Numbered from the stretch's first letter, positions 43,948-52,619 are shown. The stretch is DNA of 53,904 nt from an uncultured Opitutaceae bacterium (GCA_903916755.1 CAIWXW010000182.1:1-53904), one strand, 5' to 3'. Numbers and translations: made by a program. Notes: generated by a model not told the origin, from the sequence alone.

Positions 43948-44266
43948 AGGGTAGGGGCGATGGAATTGAACATTAAGGTCTCGTGTCCGCTGGGGGTCCA
44001 CCGTGCGCCGGGCCGCGCCGCGCCGGCGCGATTCGCATTCACGGCGTGAACGCGGTCAGGACACTTTCGCAATGTGGGGCCCATTGGATGCAGTCTCGGT
44101 AAGAGCGGTATTCTGACGCACGGCGCAGGTCAAGGTACCATTGAAAATTAAAAAAATCTTCGCCCGCGCGACGGCGTCTTGTTCTTAGTTCTTGGGTTTG
44201 CCGGTGGGATCACTTTGCTCGTGGCGCCCTGCGTCCGTTCTGACCCGCCAGCCCCGAGTCGTTCCT
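43948..44266. promoter_or_regulatory. Divergent promoter region of the two sugar-acid operons
   Basis: 319 bp with no gene, between the start codons of the enolase-superfamily gene (minus) and the MFS gene (plus). It holds a conspicuous AT-rich patch (about 44141-44161, including TTGAAAATTAAAAAAATC) in otherwise GC-rich DNA and a GC-rich inverted repeat near 44016-44036 (CGCCGG ... CCGGCG). No clear -10/-35 pair or operator could be assigned. An in-frame ATG at 44192 could extend the MFS gene by 25 codons, but they are not membrane-like. Confidence 0.45.
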
Positions 44267-45577
44267 ATGCCCCCTGTTTCGCCTGCGACCGTTGATTCGT
44301 CTCCGCCCACCCGCGCCCGCCATTGGGTCGTCGTGTTCGCGGCCGCGCTGGCGGTCATCACCTACGTGGACCGGACCTGCATGTCGCAGGCCAAGGTCTC
44401 GATCGCGGCCGACCTGCACCTGAGCAGCGTCCAGATGGGCTATGTGTTCGCGGCCTTCACGTTCGCCTACTCGCTGTTCGAGATCCCGGGCGGCTGGCTG
44501 GGGGACCTGATCGGCCCGCGCAAGGTGCTGATGCGGGTGGTCCTGATCTGGTCCTTCTTCACCGCGGCGACCGGCCGGGTCTGGAATCTCCTCTCGCTCC
44601 TCGTGACGCAGTTTCTCTTCGGCGTGGGCGAGGCCGGCGCCTTCCCCAACCTGGCCAAGGCCTTCACCCAGTGGCTCCCGGTGCGCGAGCGGAACCGGGC
44701 GGTCAGCATCATGTGGCTGTGCACCCGCTGGGGCGGGGCGGTCACGCCGCTGGCGGTCGTCTGGGTGATCTCGCTGGTGGGCTGGCGCTGGGCCTTCGCC
44801 GTCTTCGCCATCCCCGGTCTGGTCTGGGCGGGCCTCTTCTACTTCTGGTTCCGCGACCACCCGCGCGACCATCCGGGCGTCAACGCGGCGGAACTCGCGC
44901 TGCTGAACGAGGGCCGGGCGCCGGCGACCCCGCGGCCGCGGGTGCCCTGGGCGCGGATCCTCCGCACCCGCACCGTCTGGCTCCTCTTCATCCAGTATTT
45001 CTGCTTCGGGTACGGCTGGTACTTCTACATCACCTGGCTGCCGACCTACGTGAAGGAGGCGCGCGGGCTCGACCTGCACAAGGGCGCCCTCCTGTCCGGC
45101 CTGCCGCTCTTCTTCGGCGGCTTTGCGTGCCTGCTCTCGGGCTGGCTGGCCGGCTGGCTGGTGCGGAGGGGCTGCCGCCTCGCGAACGTGCGCCGCGGGC
45201 TGGCCTATGTCGGCTATGGCGGCGCGGCCGCCATGCTGCTCCTGTCGCCCCGGGTGGACGACCCGGTCTGGGCGATGATCGCCATGGGGGTCGCCAGCTT
45301 CTTCCTCGATCTGACGCTGCCGGTCTGCTGGCGCACGGCGATGGACGTCGGCGGCAAGTACGCGGGCACGATCTCGGGCACCATGAACATGGCCGGCCAG
45401 CTGGGCGGCGCCCTCGGGCCCATCGTGGTCGGCTACATCCTCCAGTACATGAACCACAACTGGACGCTGACCTTTGCGATCTCCGCCGCGATCAACGTGG
45501 TCGGCGGGATCTGCTGGGTGTGGATCGATCCCGTTTCGCCGGTCGAGGCGATCGACGCCGCGCCGCTGGCCGCCTAG
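44267..45577 (+). CDS. MFS transporter, anion:cation symporter family (sugar-acid uptake)
   Basis: 436 residues, 12 spans. TM1 has AVITYVDRTCMSQAKVSIAAD, followed by FAYSLFEIPGGWLGD and FGVGEAGAFPNLAKAFTQWL, the signature of galactonate, hexuronate and glucarate permeases. The start at 44267 was chosen because the charged N-terminus and TM1 then have normal lengths. It is the first gene of a tight operon (14 bp to the PQQ dehydrogenase) and is divergent from the enolase-superfamily operon. It probably imports the sugar-acid product of the exported enzymes, or uronates released from pectin. Confidence 0.88.
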   Translation: MPPVSPATVDSSPPTRARHWVVVFAAALAVITYVDRTCMSQAKVSIAADLHLSSVQMGYVFAAFTFAYSLFEIPGGWLGDLIGPRKVLMRVVLIWSFFTAATGRVWNLLSLLVTQFLFGVGEAGAFPNLAKAFTQWLPVRERNRAVSIMWLCTRWGGAVTPLAVVWVISLVGWRWAFAVFAIPGLVWAGLFYFWFRDHPRDHPGVNAAELALLNEGRAPATPRPRVPWARILRTRTVWLLFIQYFCFGYGWYFYITWLPTYVKEARGLDLHKGALLSGLPLFFGGFACLLSGWLAGWLVRRGCRLANVRRGLAYVGYGGAAAMLLLSPRVDDPVWAMIAMGVASFFLDLTLPVCWRTAMDVGGKYAGTISGTMNMAGQLGGALGPIVVGYILQYMNHNWTLTFAISAAINVVGGICWVWIDPVSPVEAIDAAPLAA

Positions 45578-45591
45578 GACCCTTTCTTCCC

Positions 45592-47952
45592 ATGCCGCTC
45601 CGTCCTCCTGTATCGCGTGCAAACTCCTCCGGGCCGATCCGGGCGCTGCAAGGCGCCCTGGTCGCCGCGCTCGGCCTGGCCGCGGCCCGCGCCTCCGCGC
45701 AGGGCGGAGGCGGCCTGCCGCCGCCGCCCCGGCAATTCGCGGCCATCTGCGCCCTCTGCCATGGCAACGACGCCCGCGGCACCGACCGGGCGCCCTCGCT
45801 GATCGACAGTCCCCAGCTGCGCAGCCTCACGGAGGCCGACATCGGGCTGATCATCTCCAAGGGCAAGAACAAGATGCCCGCGTTCCCGCTGCCGGCGCCC
45901 GACATCGCGGAGCTCGCGCATTTCATCCACGGGCTCAATTCCACCGAGGCGCAGGGCGCGGTGGCGGGCGACCCGCGGGCGGGGGAGCGGATCTTCTTCG
46001 GCGCGGGCCAGTGCGCGACCTGCCACAGCGCGGGCGGCCGCGGCAGCGACCTGGGCCCCGACCTTTCCGATGTGGGCCGCCGGATGAAGGTCGCCGACCT
46101 GAGGCGGTCGCTGGCCGACCCGGGCGCGCGGATCACGCCGGGCTACGACCGCATGACGGTCACCTTGAACGACGGCACCACCCTGACGGGCTTCGCCCGC
46201 GGGGTCGGCAGCCACGATGTCGTGCTGCAGACCGACGACGGGAAGCTCCACGTCCTGACCGATTCCGATTACAGCGCGCGGACGATTGATCCGAAGCCGG
46301 CGATGCCGGCGTTTGCGGGCACGGCCGCCGAGCAGCGTGATCTTCTCGCCTACCTCAGCCGCCTCGCCGGGGTGGGGATCGGCCCGCGGACCGAAGCCCA
46401 GGAGCCCGTGGCCCCGGCGGCGATCGAGGCCGTGCTGCATCCCCGGCTGGGCGAGTGGCCGACCTACAACGGCCGGCTGGATGGCAACCGCCACAGTCCG
46501 CTCGACCAGATCAACCTGCAGAATGCCGCCCGGCTCCAGCTGCAATGGACCTATCCGATCCCGTTCGCCGGCCTGGAAACGACGCCCGTGGTGGTTGATG
46601 GGATCATGTACGTGACCGGCAACAACCAGGTCTACGCGCTCAGCGCCCGGACCGGCCGCGAGATCTGGAAGTACGAGCGGCCGAAGAGCGTGGGGGCGAA
46701 GATCTCCAGCGATGCCGCAATCGGCGTGAACCGCGGCGTCGCCGTCCTGGGCGACCGGATCTTCTACCTGACCGACGATGCCCGCCTGCTGGCGCTCGAC
46801 CGGCTGACCGGGGCGATCCGCTGGGAGGTTTATTCGTATAACAAGGGCGACCCGGGCTTCTACGGCGGCACGTCCGCGCCCCTGGTCATGGGCGACCTGG
46901 TCATCACCGGCGAGAGCGGCGGCGACAACGGCATCCGCGGCTTCGTGGCGGCGTTCAAGGCGACCACCGGCGAGCTCGTCTGGAAGCTGTGGACGATTCC
47001 CGAAGTGGGCCGGGCGGGCCCCGGCTCGGACACCTGGAAGGGCAACGCCCTGTCCGAGGGCGGCGGCGCCACCTGGCTCACCGGCAGCGCCGACGTCGCG
47101 GCGAACGTGCTCTATTGGTCGGTGGGCAATCCCCACCCGGATACCAATGGCGACGACCGCGCGGGCACCAATCTCTACACCAACAGCGACGTCGCGATCG
47201 ACTTCAAGACGGGCAAGATGCTGTGGTACTACCAGTACACCCCGCACGACCTGCACGACTGGGACGCCAACCAGCCGATCGTCCTGGTGGACGGCCCGTG
47301 GCGGGGCCGGGACCGCAAGCTCCTGCTCCACGCCAACCGCAACGGTTTCCTTTACGTCCTCGACCGCACGACCGGGACCCCCCTCCTCGCCACCCAGATG
47401 GTGAAAAAGATGACCTGGGCCAGCGGGATCGACCCGGCGACCTGGACGCCGCAATTGCTGCCGAATAACGAGACCACCCTGCAGGGCGTGCAAACGGGAC
47501 CGGCGGTGCGCGGGGCGACCAACTGGTATTCCACCGCGTACAGCCCGCTGACGCACCTGTACTACGTGATGACGGTGGAGGATTACACCCTCTACCGGAA
47601 AGCGGATGACGGGGGCTACGGCCGCTACAATAATCCCGGCGATCCGGCGCAGAAGATCCTCCGGGCCTTCGACATCGAGACCGGGAAGGTGGCCTGGCAG
47701 ATCGACCTGCCGGGCGCGGTTCAGCTCAACTACGCGGGCGTCATGTCCACGGCGGGTGGCGTGCTCTTCTTTGGCGAGAGCAGCGGCGCCTTCGCCGCGG
47801 TCGACGCGCGCACGGGCAAGTACCTCTGGCATTTCGAGACGAACCACCCGATGAAGGGCTCGCCGATGACGTACTTGGTGAACGGCCGCCAGTATGTCGC
47901 GATCGCCGCCGGCGCCAACATCCTGTCCTTCGCGCTGCCGGAGAATCCGTAG
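45592..47952 (+). CDS. PQQ-dependent dehydrogenase with two N-terminal cytochrome c domains
   Basis: 786 residues. After a signal peptide (ALVAALGLAAARASAQ) come two heme c sites: CALCH (Cys53, Cys56, His57) and CATCH (Cys141, Cys144, His145). The second lies in a Pirellula/Verrucomicrobium-type heme domain (DLGPDLSDVGRRMKVADLRR, LNDGTTLTGF). Residues about 285-786 are the eight-bladed PQQ propeller of type-I quinoprotein alcohol dehydrogenases: GNPHPDTNGDDRAGTNLYTNS and PHDLHDWDANQP, the latter with the catalytic Asp. The vicinal Cys pair typical of methanol/ethanol dehydrogenases is Ala375-Ala376 here. It should oxidise a sugar or alcohol in the periplasm and pass electrons through its own hemes. 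Second gene of the rightward operon. Confidence 0.88.
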   Translation: MPLRPPVSRANSSGPIRALQGALVAALGLAAARASAQGGGGLPPPPRQFAAICALCHGNDARGTDRAPSLIDSPQLRSLTEADIGLIISKGKNKMPAFPLPAPDIAELAHFIHGLNSTEAQGAVAGDPRAGERIFFGAGQCATCHSAGGRGSDLGPDLSDVGRRMKVADLRRSLADPGARITPGYDRMTVTLNDGTTLTGFARGVGSHDVVLQTDDGKLHVLTDSDYSARTIDPKPAMPAFAGTAAEQRDLLAYLSRLAGVGIGPRTEAQEPVAPAAIEAVLHPRLGEWPTYNGRLDGNRHSPLDQINLQNAARLQLQWTYPIPFAGLETTPVVVDGIMYVTGNNQVYALSARTGREIWKYERPKSVGAKISSDAAIGVNRGVAVLGDRIFYLTDDARLLALDRLTGAIRWEVYSYNKGDPGFYGGTSAPLVMGDLVITGESGGDNGIRGFVAAFKATTGELVWKLWTIPEVGRAGPGSDTWKGNALSEGGGATWLTGSADVAANVLYWSVGNPHPDTNGDDRAGTNLYTNSDVAIDFKTGKMLWYYQYTPHDLHDWDANQPIVLVDGPWRGRDRKLLLHANRNGFLYVLDRTTGTPLLATQMVKKMTWASGIDPATWTPQLLPNNETTLQGVQTGPAVRGATNWYSTAYSPLTHLYYVMTVEDYTLYRKADDGGYGRYNNPGDPAQKILRAFDIETGKVAWQIDLPGAVQLNYAGVMSTAGGVLFFGESSGAFAAVDARTGKYLWHFETNHPMKGSPMTYLVNGRQYVAIAAGANILSFALPENP

Positions 47953-47973
47953 GCCCCGAAGCCAACCCCACCG

Positions 47974-49506
47974 ATGACCCGCACCGACGACATTCCGCTG
48001 TCCCGCCGCGACTTCGTTCGCGCCGCTTCCCTTGCCGCCACGGCGGTTTCCACCGGGCTGGGCCTGCCCGCGGCGCAGGCCCAGACGGCCCCGTCGCCCG
48101 CCGGGCCGCCCCTGGTGGGATTCCAGGCGGAGGTCCCGTATATCATCGAGTACGGCATCGACCGGTTCCTCGATGACATCCAGGCGCGGGCCAGCGTGAA
48201 CACGCTCTTTCTCTTCAGCAGTCCCTTCGGGCCCGATGCCCAGGGCAACTTTGTGACCGCGCATCCGCAGTATTACAGCGACGTCGGCATGAAGGCCCAG
48301 GGGCTCGGCCCGCAGAGCCTCAACCTGCCGGACGCGATGGCGAAGATCACGGCGGCGACCCGCCGCCGGGGGATGAAGATCTATTCCTGGATGATCGAGG
48401 ACAACCGGCCCCCCCTGAAGATCAGGGGCATGGACCGCCTCTACGAGATCGACCTGCACGGGCGCCGGGTGGGGCCCCATCCGGGCGGTCCCTGTCTCAA
48501 CAATCCGTATTTCCGCAACCTGATCGCGGGCGCGGTCGAGGATTCCATCCGCTCCTACGACGTCGACGGGCTGCAGCGCGGCTCGGAGCGGCAGGGCCCG
48601 CTCAGCAACGCGCTTGGCGCCTGGCACCACGGCTCGACCAGCGATCCCGGCCGCACTTCCTGCTTCTGCGACTATTGCACGACCAAGGCCCGCGCCCGGG
48701 GCATCGATATCGTCCGGGTAAAGCAGGGGTTCATGGCCCTGGAGACCTATGTGCGGGCCGGCCGCGCCGGCCAGCGGCCCCGGGACGGCTACTACGTGGA
48801 ATTCTGGCGGCTCCTCCTGCGGCATCCCGAGCTGCTGACCTGGCAGACTTTCTGGTCCGACAGCATGCGGGAGATGCAGCGTGAGTTCTATGCCCAGGCC
48901 AAGGCGATCCGGCCGGGGCTGCCGGTCGGCTTCCACATCTGGCACAACACCGCCTTCAACCCCATCTTCCGGGCGGAGCAGGACTACCAGCCCTACACGG
49001 CCTACGCGGATTTCCTGAAGCCGGTGGTCTACGACAATCCGGCCGCCGAGCGGATGACCTCCTACGTCTATAGCGTGTCGCAAAACATCTATGGCGACCT
49101 GAGCCGCCAGCAGCTGCTGGATTTTGAGTACAGCGTCATGAATTTCAAGGAGGACACCTACGATCAGATCATCAACGAGCCGCGGGCGACCTATGAGGCC
49201 GACCTGCGCAGCCTGGGGATGAACGACACGCCGAAGGGAAGGTTCGGGCGGTTTTCGGCCGACTACGTCTATCGCGAGACCAAGCGGGCGGTGGATGCGG
49301 TCGCCGGTTCGAAGACCACCATCTGCGCGGGCGTGGGCATCGACGTGGTGGTCAAGAACAGCACCCCGGAGAGCGTCCGGGGCGCGGTGGAGGCGGTGTT
49401 CCGCGCCGGCGCCACCGGCCTGGTCCTGTCCACCAGCCACGCGGCCATGCGGCCGGAAAATCTGAGCGCCGTCGGGTCCACCCTGCGCGAACTCAAGCTC
49501 GCCTGA
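47974..49506 (+). CDS. Tat-exported TIM-barrel glycoside-hydrolase-like protein of unknown substrate
   Basis: 510 residues with a strong Tat signal (PLSRRDFVRAASLAATAVST). The barrel contains features of hypothetical glycosyl-hydrolase (GHL) families: RRRGMKIYSWMIED near strand 3, an acidic YDVDGLQRGSERQGPL segment (about 195-210), and a Cys230-x-Cys232-x2-Cys235 cluster (SCFCDYCTTKA) like the metal/structural cysteines of beta-galactosidase-type barrels. GATGLVLSTSHAAMRPENL ends the barrel. I cannot assign catalytic residues or a substrate. Its place in the PQQ operon (21 bp after the dehydrogenase, 22 bp before the cupin) suggests it acts on the same sugar. Confidence 0.72.
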   Translation: MTRTDDIPLSRRDFVRAASLAATAVSTGLGLPAAQAQTAPSPAGPPLVGFQAEVPYIIEYGIDRFLDDIQARASVNTLFLFSSPFGPDAQGNFVTAHPQYYSDVGMKAQGLGPQSLNLPDAMAKITAATRRRGMKIYSWMIEDNRPPLKIRGMDRLYEIDLHGRRVGPHPGGPCLNNPYFRNLIAGAVEDSIRSYDVDGLQRGSERQGPLSNALGAWHHGSTSDPGRTSCFCDYCTTKARARGIDIVRVKQGFMALETYVRAGRAGQRPRDGYYVEFWRLLLRHPELLTWQTFWSDSMREMQREFYAQAKAIRPGLPVGFHIWHNTAFNPIFRAEQDYQPYTAYADFLKPVVYDNPAAERMTSYVYSVSQNIYGDLSRQQLLDFEYSVMNFKEDTYDQIINEPRATYEADLRSLGMNDTPKGRFGRFSADYVYRETKRAVDAVAGSKTTICAGVGIDVVVKNSTPESVRGAVEAVFRAGATGLVLSTSHAAMRPENLSAVGSTLRELKLA

Positions 49507-49528
49507 TCGCCCTTTCGCCTTCCTCCCC

Positions 49529-49996
49529 ATGAAACCCCGCCGCTCCCTCCTCCTCCTCCTCCTCGCCCTCGCCGCCGCCCTCGTCCATCCCGCCCAGGCC
49601 GCGGACCGGCCGCCCCTTGGCCCGCCCCCGAAGGACGTGGTCTACTTCGACCATGAGAAGGTGGACGCCACCTTCGTCAAGGGCACCGCCCTCCTGCTCA
49701 ACAACGTTTACAAGGCTTACGCCGCCCGCCGCGACCATCCGGGTCCGGTCGAGATTCACCAAGTCGACACGGATCTCTTCTACGTCGTCGACGGCGCGGT
49801 GACCTTTGTGACGGGCGGGACCGCCGTGGATCCAAAGCCGATCGGACCGAACGAGATTCACGCCACGTCGATCACCGGCGGCACGCCCCATCACCTGACC
49901 AAGGGGGACGTGATCATCATCCCCAAGGGCGTCCCGCACCAGTTCACCGCGGTGGACAGCCCCTTCCGCTACCTCCTGATCAAAGTGAAGGAGTGA
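49529..49996 (+). CDS. Exported single-domain cupin
   Basis: 155 residues with a Sec signal (SLLLLLLALAAALVHPAQA). The double-psi beta-barrel motifs are EIHQVDTDLFYVVDGAVTFVTGG (cupin motif 1, His/Asp/Tyr region) and GDVIIIPKGVPHQF (motif 2, His of PHQF). Only about half of the classical metal-ligand pattern is visible. Small exported cupins beside sugar-oxidation genes could bind or isomerise sugars or lactones, but the reaction is not evident. Last gene of the rightward operon. Its final 17 bases overlap the end of the convergent pectinesterase-like gene. Confidence 0.8.
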   Translation: MKPRRSLLLLLLALAAALVHPAQAADRPPLGPPPKDVVYFDHEKVDATFVKGTALLLNNVYKAYAARRDHPGPVEIHQVDTDLFYVVDGAVTFVTGGTAVDPKPIGPNEIHATSITGGTPHHLTKGDVIIIPKGVPHQFTAVDSPFRYLLIKVKE

Positions 49997-52439
49997 GGCC
50001 CGGGCTGCTCCCGGCGCCGCCGGGAGCAGGGGACGGGCTAGGACGGGCCAGCCCGTGCGGGTAGGAGACCTCGATCCGGCTGTAGACATTGCTGCTGCCG
50101 CGGGGCCAGGCGACCCCGGCGCCGCCAAAGAGGTTGGGCACGATCGTGCCCTCGAGCTTGAGCGTCTCCTGGTCCGTGTCATTGGTCGCGCGGACCCGCA
50201 GGATCGTCCCGCTGACGGTCAGGAGCATCCGGGTGTTCGGCTTGAACACGCCGCTCAGCACCTGATGGCCGTCGAGCGGGGACCCGACGCCGTGGTCGAT
50301 GCGGTAGAGCTGGAACATGCATTGGGCGGCGGACTGCGTCGTGCGCCAGAAGCGCAGGGCGTAGCCGCTCTGCGTGCGGGGATCGTACGCGATGTAGATA
50401 TCCGCATGCAGATTCCGCGTGCCGGTGTCGGCGGGCGACCCCGGCACGGAAAACCCCGTGCCCTCGGTCTTCTCGGGGGTCATGGTCAGCCGGACCTGCA
50501 TGTCGTGGCACTGCGCGTCCTGCTGGAAGAGCAGGGACGCCGGGGTGGAGGGGCGGATGCCATAGCCATTCTCCAGGCCCGGGGCCGGCACAATCGTCCA
50601 GGTTCCCCGCACCGTCCACAGGCCATTCACGTAGGCGGGCGAGGGGTCGGGGACAAAATTCCTGAAATTGGGCGACTCGAGCAGCGAATCGAGATCCGTC
50701 GCGGCGACGGCCTGGGCGGAGACCGCGGCCAGCGCGGGTCCCGGGTCCGACAGGTTGTGCTTGGGGGCGACCGTGGCCTCGAGGTATTTGCCCACGTAAC
50801 CCGCCGTCAGCCGAATTTCCCGGGCCGGCTCGCCGGCCCGGCTGACCGCGATCGCCCGGGGGTTCGCGCCCGCCGCATCGTCGCAGAGGAACCAGGAGAC
50901 GAGGGACTGGTCCTGCTTCTGGCCCAGATCGAGCCGGTAGGAAACCTTGATCTTCCCGTGGAGCGGGGACTCCACCTGCGGTGGCTTCGTGAAGGCCGGC
51001 GGCGCGAGGTACCTGGGTTCGACGTAGACATATGCCGTCACGAAGGTGCCGTTCGACGCCGTGGCGTTGATCGGCACCCAGGCCGCGGCGGCGGTCGTGT
51101 TGGCGCCCCGGACCGCGAGCCGCCCGCCGGGGGAGGGGACCAGCTCGACCAGGTGCGACGGCGTCGACCACGTTATGCCCGGCGCCGGGCCGCGCGGGGG
51201 CATGACGGTTGCGGTCAAGGTGACGCCCGCCGCGCCGGTCCGGAGGGACGGGGATCCGCCCTTCAGGGCGATCCGGAATGGCAGGTCGCCCTGAAGGGCG
51301 GCCTCGTACCGGGCGCGCACGCCCGCCGGATCCCAGTTGTCGGGCGGCCCGCTGAGCGGCGCCCGCAGGAGGTTCCAAGGATTGTAGGCGAGGCGCTCCG
51401 CTTCGGACATCTCGCGCGAATAGGTGAACGCCGGCGGCCCGACCGTGGCGTCGGCGACCGCCGCCGCCCGTCCGTTTTCATCGTGGTTGTGGTAGGTGAG
51501 GGTGAGCTGGCTCGGCCGCGGCGCGGCGACGCCGCGCACCCAGGCGACGCGGCCGCGGGGCGAACTGTCGGGCAGGATGCAGTCGATGAGGACGTCCGGG
51601 CGCTCGGCGCTGCGGAACTCGGCCTTGTAGAGCTGCATGCCGCGCTCGGCCATGAACCGGCAGCGGATGAAGACAATGCCGGAGGCCGACATCACCCCCC
51701 GGCCGGTCGGGAAGACGAGCGTGCTGTCCTCCCAGACGCTGATCTGGCCGCCGCCCATCCAGTCGTCCGTCCCCTCGATGTAGACGTTCTTAAAATACGA
51801 TCGCGCCGTCCGCAGGAACAGGGTGTCGAGCCGCCCCAGGATGGCCACGTTCTCGTAGGTGTGCTTGTCGCCTTCGGGCAGGAGCGCCACGCCCTGGGTG
51901 ATGACGTCCGAGCGCTTTTTCAGGTTCTTGCGGGGGTCGCCGGGGTATTCGTAGTCTTCGTTGCAGTAATTGATGATGGTCAGGTTCCGGGCGGTGAAGC
52001 CGGTCGCATTGACCTCCAGGATGAAGGCGTCGTCGTCCGCGCCCTGCATCAGGCCCCGGTTGTCCGCCAGCACGACCGCGCGCCGGTTGTTGGTCAGGCC
52101 CAGGAGGGTGATATAGTCCTTGCTGATCAGGAGACTCGGACCGCGCGGGCCGCGGCCGGGGAGCGGGTAGACGTTCGGCCGGATGCCGATGACCGTGGGC
52201 CGGGCGGCCGTGCCGGCGGGAGCCGCGGCGCAGGCCGCCTGCAGGGTCTTGAACTGCTTCGCCGCCGGGTTGTCCTGCGCCAGATTGCCGTCGACCAGGT
52301 AGTCGTAGGTGAGCTTGGCCGGGTCGATCGAGCGGTCGATCGGCTCCTCGCTGCCGCGGACGTTGTCCTGCGCCCGCAAGGGGAGGGCGCCGGCGACCAC
52401 GGCAGCCAGGGCGAGCGCGAGCACAGGGGTGGTCTTCAT
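49980..52439 (-). CDS. Exported pectinesterase-like protein with long C-terminal extension
   Basis: 819 residues from ATG 52439, where a Sec signal begins (MKTTPVLALALAAVVAGALP). Residues about 35-320 form a right-handed beta-helix of pectin methylesterase type: FKTLQAACAAAP, GRLDTLFLRTARSYFKNVYI (Asp205 in the QDTL-like motif) and EGTDDWMGGG where plant and bacterial enzymes have DFIFG (catalytic Asp225 or 226). The LGRPW motif is not clear, so activity is plausible but unproven. About 380 further residues hold Ig-like segments (VTLTATVMPPRG, ITWSTPSHLVEL) and a laminin-G/concanavalin-like sandwich (NLHADIYIAYDPRTQSGYAL), perhaps for carbohydrate binding. The C-terminus is Pro/Ser/Gly-rich and overlaps the cupin gene's 3' end. 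Confidence 0.75.
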   Translation of the reverse strand: MKTTPVLALALAAVVAGALPLRAQDNVRGSEEPIDRSIDPAKLTYDYLVDGNLAQDNPAAKQFKTLQAACAAAPAGTAARPTVIGIRPNVYPLPGRGPRGPSLLISKDYITLLGLTNNRRAVVLADNRGLMQGADDDAFILEVNATGFTARNLTIINYCNEDYEYPGDPRKNLKKRSDVITQGVALLPEGDKHTYENVAILGRLDTLFLRTARSYFKNVYIEGTDDWMGGGQISVWEDSTLVFPTGRGVMSASGIVFIRCRFMAERGMQLYKAEFRSAERPDVLIDCILPDSSPRGRVAWVRGVAAPRPSQLTLTYHNHDENGRAAAVADATVGPPAFTYSREMSEAERLAYNPWNLLRAPLSGPPDNWDPAGVRARYEAALQGDLPFRIALKGGSPSLRTGAAGVTLTATVMPPRGPAPGITWSTPSHLVELVPSPGGRLAVRGANTTAAAAWVPINATASNGTFVTAYVYVEPRYLAPPAFTKPPQVESPLHGKIKVSYRLDLGQKQDQSLVSWFLCDDAAGANPRAIAVSRAGEPAREIRLTAGYVGKYLEATVAPKHNLSDPGPALAAVSAQAVAATDLDSLLESPNFRNFVPDPSPAYVNGLWTVRGTWTIVPAPGLENGYGIRPSTPASLLFQQDAQCHDMQVRLTMTPEKTEGTGFSVPGSPADTGTRNLHADIYIAYDPRTQSGYALRFWRTTQSAAQCMFQLYRIDHGVGSPLDGHQVLSGVFKPNTRMLLTVSGTILRVRATNDTDQETLKLEGTIVPNLFGGAGVAWPRGSSNVYSRIEVSYPHGLARPSPSPAPGGAGSSPGLTPSL
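50005..50029 (+). terminator. Strong stem-loop just after the cupin stop, inside the 3' end of the pectinesterase-like gene
   Basis: CTGCTCCCGGC, loop GCC, GCCGGGAGCAG: a perfect 11-bp stem starting 8 bp after the cupin stop (49996). There is no T tract on the plus strand. It is also coding for the Pro/Gly/Ala-rich C-terminus of the convergent protein. Confidence 0.45.
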
Positions 52440-52564
52440 GGGGTGCCCGACCTTCGGCCCGGGAAGCGAAACGGGCAATCCTAACTGCCGCCCGCCCGGG
52501 CGCGGCCGTGCGCGAGGGTCGCCGCTGACCCGCTCACGCATGCCCCGGTCGGGCGGCGGAACGC

Positions 52565-52596
52565 AAAAACCGCTGCCCCATTGCTGAGGCAGCGGT
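52565..52596 (-). terminator. Rho-independent terminator of the PL22 gene
   Basis: Read on the minus strand: ACCGCTGCC (52596-52588), a 10-nt loop, GGCAGCGGT (52577-52569), then TTTTT ending at 52565. A perfect 9-bp GC-rich stem followed by a T tract, 24 bp after the stop codon at 52620, is a textbook intrinsic terminator. Confidence 0.85.
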
Positions 52597-52619
52597 CGCG
52601 TTGCTTGGTGTGTGGTCCT

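Noticed and set aside
45574-49530. A 1,318-codon minus-strand frame opposite the PQQ operon
   Set aside because: Antisense to the PQQ dehydrogenase and the TIM-barrel gene, both with clear motifs; composition typical of a GC-driven shadow.
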